A model generated the notes under the pieces. It did no database searches. It saw only the letters and a list, made by a program, of their open reading frames with translations, and was not told the DNA's origin. Made by a program: the position numbers and the translations under genes. This document shows positions 58,707 through 64,000 of a DNA stretch of 64,000 nt, one piece after another. Each line of letters starts with the position of its first letter. The first letter of the stretch is position 1. Where the stretch lies: contig JAPYXD010000755.1 of assembly GCA_030998225.1 (NCBI GenBank), positions 2,232,001 to 2,296,000 on the forward strand. The letters are read 5' to 3'. The DNA is from Diplolepis rosae (taxonomy: Eukaryota > Arthropoda > Insecta > Hymenoptera > Diplolepididae).

Positions 58707-61700
58707 AAGTAGCCAAACGAAAGACTTTGGTTTTGAACTGCAGATACATTGTGGGATATTAAAAAAAAATATAAATTAAAATTTGAGTTTCGGAGCGAAA
58801 CGAAAATAATGAAAGTTTGACCCGGGGAAGCCATTTGCTGATAAACTCGTTAAATTATCTCTTAAACTTAGAACGTGGTCTAAAAAAAGACTTTGGTTTT
58901 AAATTGAAGATACTTTGTGCTCTATTAAAAAATATATAAATTTAAATTTGAGTTTGCGGGGCGAAACCAAAATTATAAAAGTTAGCCCTGGGAAAGCCGT
59001 TTCTGGACATACTCTTCTAATTATCTCGAGAACTAAGAAAGTAGCCAAACGAAAGACTTTGGTTTTAAATTGAAGATACATTGTGCTACATTAAAAAAAA
59101 TAGAAATTCAAATTTGAGTTTGCGGAGCGGAACCAAAATTAGGAAAGTTTGACCCGGGGAAGACATTTGTTGACAAACTCGTCAAATTATCTTTTAAACT
59201 GAGAAATTGGCCAAAAAAAAACTTCGGTTTTGGATTGCAGATACATTGTGCTCTGCTAAAAAAATATAAATTTAAATTTGAGTTTGCGGAGCGAAACCAA
59301 AATTATGAAAGTTTGACCCGGGGAAGCCATTTGCTGATAAACTCGTTAAATTATCTCTTAAACTGAGAACGTGGTCTAAAAAAAGACTTTGGTTTTAAAT
59401 TGAAGATACTTTGTGCTCTATTAAAAAATATATAAATTTAAATTTGAGTTTGCGGGGCGGAAACAAAATTATGAAAGTTTGACCTGGGGAAGCCATTTCT
59501 GGACAAACTCGTCAAATTATCTCGAGAACTAAGAACGTGGTCTAAAAAAAGACTTTGGTTTTGAATTGAAGATACATTGTGCTCTATTGAAGAAAATATA
59601 AATTGAAATACGAGTTTGCGGAGCGGAAACAAAATTAGGAAAGTTTGACCCGGGGAAGCCATTTGCTGATAAACACGTTAAATTATCTCTTAAACTTAGA
59701 ACGTGGTCTAAAAAAAGACTTTGGTTTTGAATTGCAGATACATTGTGCTATATTAAAAAAAATATAAATTTAAGTTTGAGTTTGCGGAGCGAAAACAAAA
59801 TTATGGAAGTTTGCCCTGGGAAAGCCGTTTCTGGACAAACTCATCGAATTATCTCGAGAACTAAGAAAGTAGCCAAACGAAAGACTTTGGTTTTAAATTG
59901 GAGATACATTGTGGTATATTAAAAAAAATATAAATTCAAATTTGAGTTTGCGAAGCGAAACAAAAATTAGGAATGTTTGATCCGGGGTAACCATTTGTTG
60001 ACAAACTCGTTAAATTATCTCTTAAACTGAGAAATTGGTCTAAAAAAAGACTTTGGTTTTGAATTGCAGATACATTGTGCTATATTAAAAAAAATATAAA
60101 TTTAAATTTGTGTTTGCGGAGCGAAAACAAAATGATGAAAGTTTGACCCGGGGAAGCCGTTTCTGGACAAACTCGTCAAATTATCTCGAGAACTAAGAAG
60201 GTGGCCTAAAAAAAGAATTTGGTTTTTAATTGAAGATACATTGTGCCATATTAAAAAAAATATAAATTGAAATTCGAGTTTGCGGAGCGGAACCAAAATT
60301 AGGAAAGTTTGACCCGGGGAAGCCATTTGCTGATAAACTCGTTAAATTATCTCGAGAACTAAGAAAGTGGTCTAAAAAAAGACTTTGGTTTTAAATTGCA
60401 GATACTTTGTGCTCTATTAAAAAATATATAAATTTAAATTTGAGTTTGCGGGGCGAAACCAAAATTATAAAAGTTTGCCCTGGGAAAGCCGTTTCTGGAC
60501 AAACTCGTCGAATTATCTCGAGAACTAAGAAAGTAGCCAAACGAAAGACTTTGGTTTTAAATTGAAGATACATTGTGGGATATTAAAAAAAATATAAATT
60601 CAAATTTGAGTTTGCGGAGCGAAACCAAAATTATGAAAGTTTGACCCTGGGAAGCCATTTGTTGACAAACTCGTTAAATTATCTCTTAAACTGAGAACGT
60701 GGTCAGAAAAAAGACTTTGCTTTTGAATTGCAGATACATTGTGCTCTGTTAAAAAAAATATAAATTTAAATTTGAGTTTGCGGAGGAACCAAAATTAGGA
60801 AAGTTTGACCCGGGGAAGCCATTTGTTGACAAACTCGTTAAATTATCTCTTAAACTGAGAAATTGGCCTAAAAAAAAACTTCGGTTTTGGATTGCAGATA
60901 CATTGTGCAATATTAAAACAAATATGAATTTAAATTTGAGTTTTCGCAGCGAAACCAAAATTAGGAAAGTTTGACCCGGGGAAGCCATTTGCTGATAAAC
61001 TCGTTGAATTATAACTTAAATTGAAAACGTGCCCTATCAAAAGTCTTTGGTTTTGAATTGCTGATACATTGTGCTATATTAAAAAAAATATAAATTGAAA
61101 TTCTAGTTTGCGGAGCGGAACCAAAATTAGGAAAGTTTGTCCCGGGGAAGCCATTTGCTGATAAACTCGTTAAATTATCTCGAGAACTAAGAAAGTGGTC
61201 TAAAAAAAGACTTTGGTTTTAAATTGCAGATACTTTGTGCTCTATTAAAAAATATATAAATTTAAATTTGGGTTTGCGGGGCGGAAACAAAATTATGAAA
61301 GTTTCACATGGGAAAGCCATTTCTCGACAAACTCGTCAAATTATCTCGAGAACTAAGGACGTGGCCTAAAAAAAGAATTTGGTTTTTAATTGAAGATACA
61401 TTGTGCCATATTAAAAAAAATATAAATTGAAATTCGAGTTTGCGGAGCGGAACCAAAATTAGGAAAGTTAGACCTGGGAAAGCCATTTGTTGATAAACTC
61501 GTTGAATTATCTCTTAAATTTAGAACGTGGTCTAAAACAAGACTTTGGTTTTGAATTGCAGATACTTTGTGCTCTATTAAAAAATATATAAATTTAAATT
61601 TGAGTTTGCGGGGCGAAACCAAAATTATAAAAGTTTGCCCTGGGAAAGCCGTTTCTGGACAAACTCGTCGAATTATCTCGAGAACTAAGAAAGTAGCCAA

Positions 61701-62020
61701 ACGAAAGACTTTGGTTTTAAATTGAAGATACATTGTGGGATATTAAAAAAAATATAAATTCAAATTTGAGTTTGCGGAGCGAAACCAAAATTATGAAAGT
61801 TTGACCAGGGGAAGCCATCTGTTGACAAACTCGTTAAATTATCTCTTAAACTGAGAACGTGGTCAGAAAAAAGACTTTGGTTTTGAATTGCAGACACATT
61901 GTGCTATACTAAAAAATATAAATTTAAATTTGTGTTTGCGGAGCGAAAACAAAATGATGAAAGTTTGACCCGGGGAAGCCGTTTCTGGTCAAACTCGTCA
62001 AATTATCTCGAGAACTAAGA

Positions 62021-62352
62021 AGGTGGCCTAAAAAAAGAATTTGGTTTTTAATTGAAGATACATTGAGCCCTATTAGAAAAAATATAAATTTACATACGAG
62101 TTTGCTGAGCGGTACCACAATTAGGAAAGTTTGACCCGGGGAAGCCATTTGCTGATAAACTCGTTAAATGATCTCTTAAACTTAGAACGTTGTCTAAAAA
62201 AAGACTTTGGTTTTAAATTGCAGATTCTTTTTTCTCTTTTAAAAAATATATAAATTTTAATGTTTGTTTGCGGGTAGAAACCAAAATTATAAAAGTTTGC
62301 CCTGGGAAAGCCGTTTCTGGACAAACTCGTCGAATTATCTCGAGAACTAAGA
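62021..62352 (+). repeat. Two adjacent degraded units
   Basis: The first (62,021-62,186) has CATTGAGCCCTATTAG, TTTACATACGAGTTTGCTG and GCGGTACCACAATTAGG. The second (62,187-62,352) has GCAGATTCTTTTTTCTCTTT, AATTTTAATGTTTGTTTGCG and GGGTAGAAACC. They carry more private changes than any other pair I saw, mostly in the first two thirds of each unit, while the tails are nearly normal. Length is preserved (166 bp each). Confidence 0.82.
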
Positions 62353-64000
62353 AAGTGGCCAACCGAAAGACTTTGGTTTTAAATTGAAGATACATTGTGG
62401 GATATTAAAAAAAATATAAATTCAAATTTGAGTTTGCGGAGCGAAACCAAAATTATGAAAGTTTGACCCGGGTAAGCCATTTGTTGACAAACTCGTTAAA
62501 TTATCTCTTAAACTGAGAACGTGGTCAGAAAAAAGACTTTGCTTTTGAATTGCAGATACATTATTCTCTGTTAAAAAAATATGAATTTAAATTTGTGTTT
62601 GCGGAGCGTAACCAAAATTATGAAAGTTTGACCTGGGGAAGCCATTTCTGGACAAACTCGTCCAATTATCTCGAGAACTAAGAACGTGGCCTAAAAAAAG
62701 GCTTTGGTTTTAAATTGAAGATACATTGTGCTATACTAAAAAAAATATAAATTGAAATACGAGTTTGCGGAGAGGAAACAAAATTAGGAAAGTTTGACCC
62801 GGGGAAGCCATTTGCTGATAAACTCGTTAAATTATCTCTTAAACTGAGAACGTGGTCAGAAAAAAGACTTTGGTTTTGAATTGCAGATACATTGTGCTCT
62901 GTTAAAAAAAATATAAATTTAAATTTGAGTTTGCGGAGCGAAACCAAAATTATGAAAGTTTGACCTGGGGAAGCCATTTGTTGACAATCTGGTCGAATTA
63001 TCTTGTAAACTAAGAACGTGGTCTAAAAAAAGACTTCGGTTTTAAATTGAAGATACATTGTGCTATATTAAAAAAAATATGAATTTAAATTCGAGTTTGC
63101 GGAGCGAAACCAAAATTATGAAAGTTTGACCCGGGGAAGCCATTTGCTGTTAAATTCGTTGAATTATAACTTAAATTGAAAACGTGGCCTAACAAAAGTC
63201 TTTGATTTTGAATTGCAGATACATTGTGCTATATTTGAAAAAATATAAATTCAAATTCGAGTTTGCGGAGCGGAACCAAAATTAGGAAAGTTTGACCCGG
63301 GGAAGCCATTTGCTGATAAACTCGTTAAATTATCACTTAAATTGAAAACGTGGCTTAACGAAAGTCTTTGGTTTTGAATTGCAGATACATTGTGCTATAT
63401 TAAAAAAAATATGAATTTAAATTCGAGTTTGCGGAGCGAAACCAAAATTATGCATGTTTGACACGGGGAAGCCATTTGTTGACAAACTCGTTAAATTATC
63501 TCTTAAACTGAGAACGTGGTCTAAAAAAAGACTTTGGTTTTGAATTGCAGATACATTGTGCTATATTAAAAGAAATATAAATTTAAATTTGTGTTTGCGG
63601 AGCGAAACCAAAATTATGAAAGTTTGACCTGGGGAAGCCGTTTCTGGTCAAACTCGTCAAATTATCTCGAGAACTAAGAACGTGGCCTAACAAAAGTCTT
63701 TGGTTTTGAACTGCAGATACATTGTGGGATATTAAAAAAAAATATAAATTCAAATTTGAGTTTCGGAGCGAAACCAAAATAATGAAAGTTTGACCCGGGG
63801 AAGCCATTTGTTGACAAACTCGTTAAATTATCTCTTAAACTGAAAACGTGGTCTAAAAAAAGACTTTGGTTTTGAATTGCAGATACATTGTGCTATATTA
63901 AAAAAAATATAAATTTAAATTTGTGTTTGCGGAGCGAAACCAAAATTATGAAAGTTTGACCCGGGGAAGCCGTTTCTGGACAAACTCGTCAAATTATCTC

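Larger units (their letters stand above)
1..64000. repeat. 166-bp satellite DNA array, head to tail, filling the window
   Basis: The landmark ACGTGG recurs every 165-167 bp from the first base (for example 129, 295, 461, 627, 793, 958), and the same order of blocks follows each time: A-tract, TTGCAGATACATTGTGC, a second A-tract, AATTTAAATTTGAG, GCGGAGCGAAACC, GACCCGGGGAAGCC and a class-specific tail. All copies I read are in the same orientation, and I saw no inserted foreign sequence. One typical copy has 52 G+C in 166 bases. Such arrays are normally structural heterochromatin of centromeres or nearby regions in eukaryotes; that role is inferred from form only. I do not recognise the family. 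Open frames inside it change frame with every unit and are not genes. Confidence 0.98.
57971..64000. repeat. Right end: GCGGGGCG units similar to 6-21 kb, then class C/A units
   Basis: GCGGGGCG with ATTAAAAAATATATAAATTT returns near 58,955, 59,452, 60,446, 61,276 and 61,607. ACAAAATGATGAAAG appears near 60,126 and 61,948, as at 6,860 and 10,840. Two C/B recombinant tails lie at 60,329-60,368 and 61,157-61,196. The degraded pair at 62,021-62,352 is listed separately. The array runs off the window end in the middle of a class B tail. Confidence 0.84.

Noticed and set aside
1..64000. About one hundred open frames of 60-183 residues, almost all on the minus strand
   Set aside because: They are the same repeat read in shifting phases; 166 is not a multiple of 3, there is no conserved start or stop between copies, and frames are broken freely by indels. 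None is called as a gene.
1..64000. CRISPR-like regular repetition
   Set aside because: The whole 166-bp unit is conserved, with no short repeat separated by unique spacers.
1..64000. CENP-B box in the unit
   Set aside because: I tested TTCGGAGCGAAAC, TTCGCTCCGC and the CCCGGGG region on both strands against the nTTCGnnnnAnnCGGGn core; the required A and CGGG are not in register in any.
1..64000. LTR or other transposon remnants
   Set aside because: No terminal repeats, polypurine tract, protein domain or target-site duplication was seen; the lengths between landmarks stay at 165-168 bp apart from the deletions listed.
1..64000. tRNA, 5S rRNA or other RNA gene as the origin of the unit
   Set aside because: I could not recognise A/B box promoters, a cloverleaf or 5S internal control sequences in the unit.
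1..64000. Promoters suggested by TATAAAT and TTGACA-like strings
   Set aside because: TATAAAT and TTGACA occur in most units because they are part of the satellite; nothing around them suggests transcription of a gene.
1..64000. Naming the species or satellite family
   Set aside because: I do not recognise the consensus, and period and base content alone are not diagnostic.

Overview
The whole 64 kb window is one uninterrupted array of satellite DNA. A unit of about 166 bp is repeated head to tail in a single orientation from base 1 to base 64,000, roughly 386 units by spacing (hand estimate). I find no gene, RNA gene, transposon, CRISPR array or unique sequence. The unit is A+T-rich (about 31% G+C, hand-counted on a typical copy), with two A-tracts about 44 bp apart and a G+C-richer stretch with GCGGAGCGAAAC and CCCGGGG. 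A long, monotonous, AT-rich array with a near-nucleosomal period points to centromeric or pericentromeric heterochromatin of a eukaryote. The sequence does not identify the species; a plant or an invertebrate is possible, and I do not recognise the family by name.

The array has internal order. Units fall into three classes by the last ~45 bp: class A (TTGACAAACTCGTTAAATTA then TCTCTTAAACTGAGA), class B (CTGGACAAACTCGTCAAATT then ATCTCGAGAACTAAGA) and class C (CTGATAAACTCGTTAAATTA then TCACTTAAATTGAAA). The classes follow one another in local higher-order patterns. There are also eight copies of a derivative unit with an identical 38-bp internal deletion (128 bp), a hybrid unit at 52,776 that looks like a crossover product of that derivative, and several A/B/C recombinant units.

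Region by region: 1-1,619 is mixed A/B/C; 1,620-2,616 holds two copies of a 498-bp trimer; 3.6-6.95 kb recurs at 7.6-10.9 kb (shift about 3.98 kb); 13.9-16.0 kb recurs at 18.7-20.8 kb (shift about 4.76 kb); 21-30 kb is mixed, with class B copies carrying GGGAAATCCGATTCTGG becoming common; 31.1-33.0 kb holds a recent 1,289-bp duplication with about 600 bp identical; 39.7-41.2 kb and 44.0-45.0 kb hold A/C dimers of about 332 bp; 41.0-43.0 kb holds a 664-bp tetramer; 45-58 kb is a mosaic sharing private variants with distant sites; 58-64 kb again resembles the 6-21 kb part (GCGGGGCG copies).

No genes work together here. The open frames, nearly all on the minus strand, are products of the repeat: 166 is not a multiple of three, so the frame changes at every unit. 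The interest of the window is in how the array evolves: nested duplications, one deletion derivative spread to several places, class recombinants, CpG transitions and islands of degraded units.
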